Shown here: piece by piece, positions 33,279-41,331 of the stretch
Position numbering within the stretch: the stretch's first letter is position 1
How the letters are laid out: the number at the start of each line of letters is the position of its first letter
Assembly: GCA_965371445.1 (NCBI GenBank)
Contig: CBDUYN010000018.1
Location: 30,377-94,376, forward strand
Source of the DNA: DASWIG01 sp965371445
Lineage (GTDB): Bacteria; Acidobacteriota; Thermoanaerobaculia; Multivoradales; J023
Length of the DNA stretch: 64,000 nucleotides
Reading direction: 5' to 3'
Made by a program: the position numbers and the translations under genes
The notes under the pieces: generated by a model
What the model was told of the DNA's origin: nothing
The model's database searches: none
Seen by the model: only the letters and a program-made list of their open reading frames with translations

Positions 33279-34178
33279 TCAGACGTCGAGCCACAGACCG
33301 AAAGCGATGTAGCGCTCGGTGTCCTGAAAGAACTCCCCCAGGGGAGAACGCCCGTCGTAGAAGGCAAGTCCCAGACGCCACCGGCGAGGCCCGGAAACGA
33401 TCAGGAGGCCGCCGGCAAGCGCCGTGTCGACTCTCCAGTCGCGCTCTTCCATCGCCGAAGCGTCGAACGCCGTATACCACCCCAACCGGTCCTTCCAGAG
33501 ACTCCGCAGCGACTCGTATTCGAGGCCCAACTGCAACCGGCCCGGCTCCTGGAGCTCCTCGTTGCGCAGCGTGTAGCCCCAACCCGCCTCGCTGTAGACG
33601 CGCCAGCGCTCGCCGAGCCTCCGGCTGAGGGAGGCCAGAAGCTCCTCCCGGGTGTAGCCGATCCGTAGGCGTCCCGTCCGCTCGGCGTACTCGTCGCCGA
33701 CGTGGCTCGAGGTGTGGTAGACGCCGAGCCGGAAGGCCCAGGGGCCGCGCGCTTTCATCCAGACCAGGCCGTAGTTGCCGTCCCAGCCGATGTTGTCGAA
33801 GGAATTGTCGATGTCGAACTGACTGTCGAAGCCGGCGAAGACGCCGACCTGCCAGCCGCCTTTGCGGTCGACGCGCGGCTCGCTGCCGAGGAGGGCGAAG
33901 ACCCCGCCGAGCCGCAGGTCGAAACGCGACCGGCCCGACTCCGCCACCCCCACGCTCGTCGTCGAAAGGTGCAGCAACGCGAAGCCGGGACGGTGAAAGT
34001 CGGCCACGGCCGCGGGGTAGAGCTCGCGGCTCGGGAAAAGCCGCAGCACCCGCTTCTCGCCTTCGACGAGCACCGGCCCCTCGTCGCTTTCCAGGCGTCC
34101 GAAGGGCGGCGCCTCGCCTCGTGCCCCGGCCGCGGCGAGGAGCCATGCGCCGAGGACGAATGCAATCGATTTACCCAT
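33279..34178 (-). CDS. DUF1207 family outer-membrane-type protein
   Basis: A 299-residue protein with a signal peptide (SIAFVLGAWLLAAAGARG). It has the DUF1207 features LFPSRELYPAAVADFHRPGF near residue 47, the conserved NIGWDGNYGLVWMKARGPWAFRLGVYHTSSHVGDEY region near 130-165 (written here only as landmarks N-I-G-W-D...Y-H-x-S-S-H-V-G-D-E), and a C-terminal aromatic strand (YIAFGLWLDV). The alternating beta pattern suggests an outer-membrane barrel. Function of DUF1207 is unknown. It is the last gene of the cluster running from 40165, 21 bp after the NtrC-type regulator, and may be its output or a co-transcribed envelope protein. Confidence 0.8.
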   Translation of the reverse strand: MGKSIAFVLGAWLLAAAGARGEAPPFGRLESDEGPVLVEGEKRVLRLFPSRELYPAAVADFHRPGFALLHLSTTSVGVAESGRSRFDLRLGGVFALLGSEPRVDRKGGWQVGVFAGFDSQFDIDNSFDNIGWDGNYGLVWMKARGPWAFRLGVYHTSSHVGDEYAERTGRLRIGYTREELLASLSRRLGERWRVYSEAGWGYTLRNEELQEPGRLQLGLEYESLRSLWKDRLGWYTAFDASAMEERDWRVDTALAGGLLIVSGPRRWRLGLAFYDGRSPLGEFFQDTERYIAFGLWLDV

Positions 34179-34199
34179 GGAGCAGATCCTCTACGTCGG

Positions 34200-35573
34200 T
34201 CACGTCTCCAGCTTATGCTTGTCGACCCGGTAGTAAAAGGTTGCGGTCGACATCTTGAGCAACCGCGCCGCTTTCGACTTGTTGCCCTTGGAGCGAATCA
34301 AGGCTTGCTCAATGAGGGACTTTTCGACCTCGTCGAGATCGATCCCCCCTTCCGGCAGCTGAACATGGCCCGACGGTGAAGGCGTCTGGCGGCGGCCGAG
34401 GATCACCGCCAGGTAGTCCTCGGTGATCTTGCCCTCGTCGGTGGTCGTCAAGACGAGCCGCTCGAGGACGTTTCTAAGCTCGCGGACGTTGCCCTTCCAC
34501 GGGTAGTCCATCATCAGGCGTTTTGCGCCGTCGGAGAGCCCGGCGAGGTTCTTGCGGAACTTCTTGGCGAGCTCCTCGATGAAGCTCTCCGCCAGGAGAA
34601 TGACGTCCTCTCGGCGCTCGCGAAGCGGCGGGATGACGATCTCGAAGACGTTCAGCCGGAAGAAGAGGTCCTCGCGGAACTTTCCCTCCTCGACCATCTC
34701 CTGGAGGTCGCGGTGGGTCGCGGCGACGATCCGGGTATCGACGCGTACGAGCTCCGAGGAGCCGACGGGATAGAACTCCTGCTCTTCCAAGGCGCGCAGG
34801 AACTTCACCTGGGCCTCGATCGGGAGCTCGCCGATCTCGTCTAGGAGCAGCGTCCCGCCGTGGGCCAGGCGGAGCTTTCCTGCCGAGCCCTGCTGGGCGC
34901 CGGTGAAAGCGCCCTTGCGGTAGCCGAAAAACTCGGTCTCAAAAAGGTCGCCGGGGATGGCGCCGCAGTTGACCGCGACGAAAGAGCCGCTCGCCCGCGG
35001 GCTCGCGGCATGAATGCCCCGTGCCACGAGCTCCTTGCCCGTGCCGGTCGCGCCGGTGATCAGCACCGTCGCGTCGGTCGGCCCGACGGTCGCGATCTCG
35101 TGGCGCACCTGCTCGATCTCGGGGCTCGTGCCGAGGATCGTCCGCTCGCGGTTCGACTCCACCTGGAGGTCTCGGCGGCGTTTGACCTCCTGGCGCATGG
35201 CGGCGGTCTCGAGGGCCTTTTCGATCGCCAGGATGAGCTCGTCGAACCGCGGCGGCTTGGTCATGTAGTTGGTGGCGCCGGCGTTCATCACCTCCACCAC
35301 GGTCGACAAATCGTCGACGGCGGTGAGCGCGATCACCGCGATTTCCGAGGTACGTTCGCCCATGGCATGCAGGAGGTCGATTCCGCGCTCGCCATTGAGC
35401 ATCATGTCGAGCAGGATGACCTCAGGTGGGTCTTTTGCCAGGACCTCCTCGGCCTCGGCGATCTTGACCGTGGTCACGACCTCGTACTTCGTGTCGAGGA
35501 CCCTCTCGAGGGAACGCGCAAAGAGCGCGTCGTCTTCGAGGATCAGGACTTTCTTGCGGGCGCTTCGCGGCAC
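34200..35573 (-). CDS. Sigma-54-dependent response regulator (NtrC family)
   Basis: A 457-residue protein with a GTG start. Domains: receiver (residues 8-120; phospho-acceptor Asp in VILLDMMLNGERG near 55, conserved Lys in YMTKPPRF), sigma-54 interaction AAA domain (Walker A TGATGTGKE near 175, GAFTGAQQG near 227, Walker B GGTLLLDEIGEL near 245), and a Fis-type HTH (NKSKAARLLKMSTATFYYRV near 432). The GAFTGA loop is intact, so it should activate sigma-54 promoters. It lies 15 bp downstream of the histidine kinase, its evident cognate sensor. Confidence 0.95.
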   Translation of the reverse strand: MPRSARKKVLILEDDALFARSLERVLDTKYEVVTTVKIAEAEEVLAKDPPEVILLDMMLNGERGIDLLHAMGERTSEIAVIALTAVDDLSTVVEVMNAGATNYMTKPPRFDELILAIEKALETAAMRQEVKRRRDLQVESNRERTILGTSPEIEQVRHEIATVGPTDATVLITGATGTGKELVARGIHAASPRASGSFVAVNCGAIPGDLFETEFFGYRKGAFTGAQQGSAGKLRLAHGGTLLLDEIGELPIEAQVKFLRALEEQEFYPVGSSELVRVDTRIVAATHRDLQEMVEEGKFREDLFFRLNVFEIVIPPLRERREDVILLAESFIEELAKKFRKNLAGLSDGAKRLMMDYPWKGNVRELRNVLERLVLTTTDEGKITEDYLAVILGRRQTPSPSGHVQLPEGGIDLDEVEKSLIEQALIRSKGNKSKAARLLKMSTATFYYRVDKHKLET

Positions 35574-35588
35574 GAGAGATCTCCTTCG

Positions 35589-37646
35589 CTACACCGCGAC
35601 CTCGGCCGGTCCGAGGGCCTGGGCCAGCTGGAACGACACGACGAACCGGGTTCCTCGGCCGGGCTCGCTCTCCACTCGATACTGGCAGGCGTGCTGCGCC
35701 AGGACGCGGGAAACCAGCGCCAGGCCGAGACCGATTCCGTCGTCGCGGCGGGTAAAGAAAGGTTCAAAAATCTGTTTCAGGTCCCCGGCCTCGATCCCGA
35801 CCCCGGTGTCCTCGACGACCACCTCGACCGTCGTCGGCTCAGGGTTTTCGGCCCGGATCGTGATCGTGCCGCCGTCGGGCATGGCGCGGACCGCGTTGTC
35901 GAAGAGCGTCAGGAAAACGGTCACCATCTGGTGGACGTCGACCTCCACTCTCGCGCTCTGGTGGGTGTAGTCGCGGACGACCTCGACCTTGGAGTAGTCG
36001 GTCTGGCGTCCGAGGGCGGCGAGGCCGGACTCGACCACGTCCACGAGGTCCTCCTCGACGAGCTGGAGCTCGCTCGGGCGGACGAAGCCCAGGATGCCGG
36101 TGACGAGTTTTTTCATGCGGTCGACGGCGGTATTGATGTCGGCGAGGATCTGCAGGTTGTCCTGGTCTTTCTTGAGGCGTTCGGCGAGGTAAAAACTGTG
36201 CATCACGATCGCCGCCAAGGGGTTGCGGATCTCGTGGGCCATGGCCGCCGAGATCTTGCCCAGCGTCGCCAGCCGCGCGGTGTTCTCGGCCTCGGCCCGC
36301 AGCCGCCGGGTCTCGGTCACGTCGCGGGCGATGGCCTGGACCGCCGGCGCTCCCAGGTAGGAGGCCTCGTGGTAGAGGATCTCGAAGTCGAGGATCTCGC
36401 CGTCGCCACTGCGGAGCTGACAGTCGACGGGGAGGACGTTTCTCGGCGGCGGCTCCTGGGCGCTCGGTTCGAGGCCGCAAAAACCCAACCCGGCGAGCGA
36501 CAGGTCCTCGATGGTGGAGCGCAGCCCGAGCTTTTCGATCGCCGTCGCATTGGCATAGACGAGCGAGCCGTCCTGCTCGATCAGGATCGCGTCGGGATGG
36601 CTCTCGATCAGCTGACGGTAGCGCCTCTCGCTCTCGCGAAGGGCCACCGAAGTGTCATGGCGGCGCTTCTCGCGGCGTGTCGCCTGGACGAGGGCGAACG
36701 TTCCCATGGCGACGAAGTAGAGGATGACGAGACCTTCCTGGGCCGAGCTGCTCTTCGTGCCCGAGGTCTCGAAGTAATGTAGCAGCAGGTGAAAAATCGG
36801 CAGGGCAAACGCGTAGAAGACGAGCGACTCCCAGACCCGTGGTCCGAGCTGCCGCGGTCCTTCCCCGCGGGGGATGGCGCGGCTCAACCGCGCTGCCAGG
36901 AAGACCATGAGCGCCGGCACGATCCACAGCCGTTCCCAAATGGCCACCCTCTGTGGCTCGTCGAGCGTCAGGCCGTAGAGCCTCGTGGCAAGCAGCAAGG
37001 CGATCGCGAGCAGCCCGCAAAAGGTGAAGCGATAGACCCACCGCCAGCGTGTGGACGTGGCGGCGCCGCCGAGGTAGGCGAAGCGCATCAGGAGGAAGAG
37101 GACGAGGAAGAGGTCGAGCAGCGTCGACATGCGTCCGGAGAGATAGAGCTCCGGATCGCTCCATGCCGGGATCAGCGAGCAGTAGGCAAAACTTGAGAGG
37201 ACAAAAACGAAGGTGCTGATCAGCAGCCACAGCTCGGCTCGCTGGCGGGGCTGGTGGACCGGCCCGAGGTCGGGCCGAAGCTCGGCGGCCAGGACCAGGA
37301 GGAGGTTCTCGGTGACATGGACGGAGTCGAGCAGGACAGCGCTCGGCGGGGTACCGCCGACCCCCGCCGCCTCGAGGCCGATCGCCAGCAGCCGGAGGCC
37401 AAGGGCGACCGAGACGTAGTTCCAGAAGGCGATTCCCGTCGCGGTCTCCGAGCGCCGCAGGCCGACTTGAATGCCGGCGATCGCCAGGAGGACCGCGACC
37501 GGCAGGGCGAAGTCCTTGCCCATGCCCTCCCCGAGCACCGGAGCGATCCCCAGAAACGAGGACACCACGGCGGCGAGGTAAACGACAGCGGCGACCTTGA
37601 AGACGGTGTCGCTGCCGAGAGATCGAAGCAGGGTCGAGCGGTTCAT
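35589..37646 (-). CDS. Membrane-bound PAS histidine kinase
   Basis: A 685-residue protein. The first 340 residues hold about eight hydrophobic segments (e.g. VVYLAAVVSSFLGIAPVL, LWLLISTFVFVLSSFAYCSL). A PAS domain follows (ESERRYRQLIESHPDAILIE, ~345). Then come HisKA with phospho-acceptor His in ISAAMAHEIRNPLAAIVMHS near 468 and HATPase_c with N-box VFLTLFDNAVRAMPDGG, G1 VEDTGVGIE and G2 DGIGLGLALV. It would sense a membrane or membrane-soluble cue and phosphorylate the regulator encoded 15 bp downstream. It starts 7 bp after the TAXI gene, so the ligand-binding protein may feed into sensing. Confidence 0.93.
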   Translation of the reverse strand: MNRSTLLRSLGSDTVFKVAAVVYLAAVVSSFLGIAPVLGEGMGKDFALPVAVLLAIAGIQVGLRRSETATGIAFWNYVSVALGLRLLAIGLEAAGVGGTPPSAVLLDSVHVTENLLLVLAAELRPDLGPVHQPRQRAELWLLISTFVFVLSSFAYCSLIPAWSDPELYLSGRMSTLLDLFLVLFLLMRFAYLGGAATSTRWRWVYRFTFCGLLAIALLLATRLYGLTLDEPQRVAIWERLWIVPALMVFLAARLSRAIPRGEGPRQLGPRVWESLVFYAFALPIFHLLLHYFETSGTKSSSAQEGLVILYFVAMGTFALVQATRREKRRHDTSVALRESERRYRQLIESHPDAILIEQDGSLVYANATAIEKLGLRSTIEDLSLAGLGFCGLEPSAQEPPPRNVLPVDCQLRSGDGEILDFEILYHEASYLGAPAVQAIARDVTETRRLRAEAENTARLATLGKISAAMAHEIRNPLAAIVMHSFYLAERLKKDQDNLQILADINTAVDRMKKLVTGILGFVRPSELQLVEEDLVDVVESGLAALGRQTDYSKVEVVRDYTHQSARVEVDVHQMVTVFLTLFDNAVRAMPDGGTITIRAENPEPTTVEVVVEDTGVGIEAGDLKQIFEPFFTRRDDGIGLGLALVSRVLAQHACQYRVESEPGRGTRFVVSFQLAQALGPAEVAV

Positions 37647-37653
37647 CCAGCGA

Positions 37654-39030
37654 TCAGTTTAGCGGCGTTGGCGCTCCTTGGCCAGGATCGGAGGCCGGCA
37701 CCTCGACCGCTTGGGACCGTCCTCGGTGCTGGCGGCGCTCGAGCTTGGTTCGGATCAGCTCGACGTGGAGCTGCAGGTGGTAGAGCTCGTCCATGTAGGC
37801 GAGCGGCACCGAGACTTGCTCGGAGACCTCGCGCTCCAGGCGGTCGAGGGCGCGAAGAGCCGTATCCAGGCCGGTCTCCGGCGCCTCCCGGCGCAGCACC
37901 TCCTCCAGGCGCCGGAGGTCCTCGTACCACCGGTAGATCTTCGAGCGCATCCGCCAGCGGTAGATGGGCGGCGCCGCTTTCAAGACCGGGATGAGAAGGG
38001 TGAGGAGCGGCAACAGGAAGATCTTGAGCCGGTCGAGCGCCAGAGCAAAGCGGAACGGCAGGAAGCGGAGCAGGAACGGCGGCCCGTGCTCGAGGTAGCG
38101 CCGGGCGGCGACGTTGGCCGCGAGCTCCGCCCGGCCCAGGGCCGGAAAGGCTCCCGGCTCTGCGAAGACGCCGCCGTCGCCGTGGACCTCTTGCATCGTC
38201 TCCAACAAGAGCGGCACGAGGGCCTGGTTCAAGTCGCGCCGCGCCACGAGGCTGCAAGCCGCGGCGATCAGCTCCACGTCGGCCGCCGGGAGGTTCCTCG
38301 CCAAGTCGACCGTCCCCTCGCCGAGCACCACTCGCGACAGGAACGAATAGCGCTGGTGGTAGGCCCGGTGACGGCGCACCGGCAGGAGCCGGAAACGGTC
38401 CTGGGAAAGGAGGCGCTCGACGTAGGGTGCCTGGATCGAGGCGACGAAGAAAGCGGCGTCGAGATCGCCGCGCTCGAGGGCCGCCGCGGCGTCAGCGGCG
38501 CCGATCTCGACCAGCTCGTCGCTCTCGTTCACTTCAAGGCCGTTGGCGTCGAGGAGCCGCCGGGCAAGCTCCCGGGTCCCACTCTGTGGAGCGCCGAGCG
38601 CGACGCGGCGTCCCCTGAGGTCGGCCAGGTTCTCGACGTCGAGGGATCGATCGAAGAAAAGCCACAAGGGCTCAAGGAAGAGGTTGGCCAGAGCTTCCAG
38701 CGCCGCGGTGTTGGCCGCGGTGCCGAGCGTCCCGCCCTGGACCAGTGCCAGGTCGACCTCGCCGGACCCAAGGAGCCTGAGGTTCTCGACCGAGCCGGGT
38801 GTTTCCAACACCTCCAAGTCGTAGCCTTGGCGCGCCACGATCTCGCGATAGCGTGACGCAAAGGCGTAGTAGGCGCCGCCACGGTCGCCAGCGGCGATCT
38901 TCAGGTGCTTGGGCGGCGCCGGCTCCACGGTGAGGAGGGCCGCCAAAAAACCGACCACTACCACCAGGAGCATCGGCCCCCAGACCTTCCAGAGCTCGGC
39001 GGACACGAGCCGGCCGAGTCGTCGTCTCAT
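37654..39030 (-). CDS. TAXI family TRAP-type solute-binding protein, membrane-anchored
   Basis: A 458-residue protein with an N-terminal membrane anchor (GPMLLVVVVGFLAALLTV). The TAXI solute-binding domain (about 42-320) shows KIAAGDRGGAYYAFASRYRE, LLGSGEVDLALVQGG and GRRVALGAPQSGT. A second hydrophobic segment (IFLLPLLTLLIPVLKAAPPI near 348) and a C-terminal coiled tail follow. No TRAP permease is encoded nearby. With the histidine kinase starting 7 bp downstream, a role as a ligand receptor for signalling is more likely than transport. This is inference from context; ligand unknown. Confidence 0.88.
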   Translation of the reverse strand: MRRRLGRLVSAELWKVWGPMLLVVVVGFLAALLTVEPAPPKHLKIAAGDRGGAYYAFASRYREIVARQGYDLEVLETPGSVENLRLLGSGEVDLALVQGGTLGTAANTAALEALANLFLEPLWLFFDRSLDVENLADLRGRRVALGAPQSGTRELARRLLDANGLEVNESDELVEIGAADAAAALERGDLDAAFFVASIQAPYVERLLSQDRFRLLPVRRHRAYHQRYSFLSRVVLGEGTVDLARNLPAADVELIAAACSLVARRDLNQALVPLLLETMQEVHGDGGVFAEPGAFPALGRAELAANVAARRYLEHGPPFLLRFLPFRFALALDRLKIFLLPLLTLLIPVLKAAPPIYRWRMRSKIYRWYEDLRRLEEVLRREAPETGLDTALRALDRLEREVSEQVSVPLAYMDELYHLQLHVELIRTKLERRQHRGRSQAVEVPASDPGQGAPTPLN

Positions 39031-39049
39031 GATGCTACCTCCGGCCTCC

Positions 39050-40165
39050 TCATTCCTCTTCGAAACAGCCCATCCTCGTTTCGGCGATGAGCTGATCGAC
39101 CACGGCCTTCAGATCCCCTTCCCGCCGATAAGCCTCCAGCTGGCGATCGGCGCTCGATCCCTGGGCGAGGATCGTCTCGGTGTATTTCACCTCCTGGCGG
39201 CAGCCCAGCTCGTCGACCACGTCGTCGACGAACTCCAGCACCTCCCGGGCCAGGAACCTGAGCGGCACCTCCTCCTGCCTGCCGAAGTCGATCAGCCGGC
39301 CCTCGATGCCGTAGCGCACCGCCCGCCACTTGTTCTCGGTGATCAGGTGGTGGCGGTAGGAGCGCCAGCTCTGGTTGTTCTTGCGCAGCTTGATGAGCTT
39401 GGCGACGATCGACTGGATGAGCGCCGCGATGCAGACCGCCTCGTCGACCTTGGTACAGATGTCCGCGACCCGGAACTCCAGGGTAGGAAACTTCGGGTGG
39501 GGGCGCACGTCCCACCAGATCTTCGTGGGCTCGTCGATGCAGCCGGTCTGAACCAGGGTGTCCAAGAACTCATGGTACTCGGCCCAGGAGTCGAACTGCG
39601 GTGGGAGGCCGGTGCGCGGCAGGCTCTCGAAGATCACCGTCCGGTACGACTTCAAGCCGGTGTCGCGCCCGAGCCAGAAGGGGGAGCTCGTCGACAGCGC
39701 CAGGAGATGCGGCAGGAAGTAGCGCGCCTGGTTCATGACGTCGATCATGAGCTCGCGGTCGTCGATTCCGACATGGACGTGCATGCCGAAAATCAGCATC
39801 CGGCGGGCGAGCTCGGCCATGTCGGTCTGGAGCTGCGTATAGCGTTCGCCGACGCTCATCTCCTGGGTCGACCAACTGGAGAAGGGATGGGTGCTCGCGG
39901 CGGCCACCGCCAGGCCGTTTTGCTCGGCGAGCTGGATGATCGAGCGCCGGAGCCGGACGACTTCGCAACGGATCTCCTGGATGTTGCGGCAGATGTGGCT
40001 CCCGACCTCGACCTGGGATTGCAGGAACTCCGCCTTGATCTGGTCCTGGAGGACGAGGCGTCCCTGCTCCAGGAGCTCCTGAATGTAGGATTTGAGCTCC
40101 CGGGTCTCGGGGTCGATGATCATGTACTCTTCCTCGATCCCGAGAGTGAGCTGAGGCAAGGGCAT
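39050..40165 (-). CDS. Carboxylate-amine ligase, glutamate-cysteine ligase type 2 (YbdK-like)
   Basis: A 371-residue protein starting LPQLTLGIEEEYMIIDPETR, the GCS2 signature (L-G-I-E-E-E-x). Further family motifs: QVEVGSHICRNIQEI near 51, ASTHPFSSW near 92, FGMHVHVGIDDRE near 125 and PTLEFRVADICTKV near 227. Members ligate an amine to a carboxylate using ATP, classically weak glutamate-cysteine ligation; the real substrate is often unknown. It is the first gene of the minus-strand cluster with TAXI, kinase and regulator (19-bp gap to TAXI). Confidence 0.93.
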   Translation of the reverse strand: MPLPQLTLGIEEEYMIIDPETRELKSYIQELLEQGRLVLQDQIKAEFLQSQVEVGSHICRNIQEIRCEVVRLRRSIIQLAEQNGLAVAAASTHPFSSWSTQEMSVGERYTQLQTDMAELARRMLIFGMHVHVGIDDRELMIDVMNQARYFLPHLLALSTSSPFWLGRDTGLKSYRTVIFESLPRTGLPPQFDSWAEYHEFLDTLVQTGCIDEPTKIWWDVRPHPKFPTLEFRVADICTKVDEAVCIAALIQSIVAKLIKLRKNNQSWRSYRHHLITENKWRAVRYGIEGRLIDFGRQEEVPLRFLAREVLEFVDDVVDELGCRQEVKYTETILAQGSSADRQLEAYRREGDLKAVVDQLIAETRMGCFEEE

Positions 40166-40307
40166 GAGAGTTCCTCCGTGGTACGCGGGTGCGGCCTGGA
40201 CCCGTTCGATCGGGCACAGTCTAGCACGGAGGCCGAGGGGACCTGCAGGGCGCAGAGCCGCCGATTGGGATAGACTTTGCGGTGTGGAAAACGATCAAGG
40301 AGAAGGC

Positions 40308-40664
40308 ATGGCGCAAACCCGGAGCGAAGAAGGCGGCTACGATGAACGCCGCTCGCGGCGTTTACCGATCCACGGCGTCCTGGTGGCGATCGACGCACCG
40401 GGGGTCTCGCCGGAACCCTGGGCCGTCGACGGCCTCGACCTGAACGCCGACGGCCTGGGCCTCGTGCTACCTGCCGAGATCCCGGAGGGCATTCGGGTCG
40501 AGCTCAGCTTCAAGCTCGCCGAAGCCACGGAATTCTCGCGCCTCCCGGCGACGGTACGCCACCAGTGGGGCTCGAGCGGCGGCGTGTGTTTCGAGGCCTG
40601 GCCCGACGGCGACCGCTTGAGGTTTCTCGAGTACCTGGTCAAACGCTTCGAGCGCGGCGAGTAG
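40308..40664 (+). CDS. PilZ domain protein
   Basis: A 118-residue protein. The ATG at 40308 follows AAGGAG by 6 nt. The sequence ERRSRRLPIHGVLVAID has the PilZ R-x-x-x-R entry, followed by LDLNADGLGLVLPAEIPEG in place of the canonical D/N-x-S-x-x-G, and ATVRHQW. PilZ domains bind cyclic di-GMP; the arginine motif is present, while the second motif is imperfect (D-L-N-A-D-G), so binding is uncertain. Convergent with the RDD gene, only 2 bp between stop codons. Confidence 0.75.
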   Translation: MAQTRSEEGGYDERRSRRLPIHGVLVAIDAPGVSPEPWAVDGLDLNADGLGLVLPAEIPEGIRVELSFKLAEATEFSRLPATVRHQWGSSGGVCFEAWPDGDRLRFLEYLVKRFERGE

Positions 40665-40666
40665 CC

Positions 40667-41308
40667 CTACCTCTCCGTCCTCGATTCGCTCAGCCGGTCC
40701 GTCAGGGAGCGCCCGCCGAGCGCCAGGAGCAACGGCAGGCCGACGAGGCTCAAGGTCAGGAGCGATCCGAGCCAGCGTAGCACCGTTTGGGAAAACGTCA
40801 GCGGCTCGCCGTCGAGGCTTCTGGCGGTATGGCCGACCCAGGCCATACCCGGAGTGTGTCCCCAAAACGCCAGGGGGATGAACCAGTAGAGGAAGGAGAA
40901 GACGAGGCCGAGGACGAGAAGCGGTGGCCAGTCGTCGAAGCCCACGGGGACGCCCAGAGCCCGCGCCAGGAACGCCGCCAGGACGACGACGCCGATCTGG
41001 ACCGCGAGGTCGACGAGACCTCCGAAGAGGCGGTCGAGGACACCGGGCGCGGCGGGCTCGTCCTCGCCGAGCTCCACCTCGTCCATCGGTTCTTCCCGGA
41101 GGTCCCGCTCCTCCACCCTAGTCTCTTCCTCGGCACCGCGCAGTGTCTCCCCCCCTTGATCCCCCGAGGGGGACAGCGGCAGCTCGTCGACGCTCGTCGC
41201 GACGACCTCCTCGGCCGCCGCGCCCTGATCGACGCCGTCGCCGTGGAGCGGCAGGTCGAAAAGCGTCGGGTCGAGATCCTTTTTCTTCTTGCGCCGGCGC
41301 TTGCTCAT
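40667..41308 (-). CDS. RDD family membrane protein
   Basis: A 213-residue protein starting MSKRRRKKKKDLDPTLFDL at ATG 41308. It has a basic, disordered N-terminal 95 residues followed by an RDD domain from about 96: VLDRLFGGLVDLAVQIGVVV, LVFSFLYWFIPLAFWGHTPG and TFSQTVLRWLGSLLTLSLVG, giving three hydrophobic segments. RDD proteins are small membrane proteins of mostly unknown function (some are antiporter-like). The linker at residues 45-56 (LSPSGDQGGETL) is not native: it is the translated 36-bp repeat at 41141. Downstream in the same operon as the TPR protein (23-bp gap). Confidence 0.85.
   Translation of the reverse strand: MSKRRRKKKKDLDPTLFDLPLHGDGVDQGAAAEEVVATSVDELPLSPSGDQGGETLRGAEEETRVEERDLREEPMDEVELGEDEPAAPGVLDRLFGGLVDLAVQIGVVVLAAFLARALGVPVGFDDWPPLLVLGLVFSFLYWFIPLAFWGHTPGMAWVGHTARSLDGEPLTFSQTVLRWLGSLLTLSLVGLPLLLALGGRSLTDRLSESRTER
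41141..41176. repeat. Third copy of the palindromic repeat, inside the RDD gene
   Basis: Matches the repeat at 1777-1843 over its whole 36 bases with one mismatch (ttgat for ttggt). It carries the palindromic core CCCCCGAGGGGG. Here it is read from the opposite strand and in a different frame, as LSPSGDQGGETL, versus SVSPPWSPEGD in DUF1800. Confidence 0.93.
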
Positions 41309-41331
41309 CGCGGATCGCGCGGCCGTACCGC

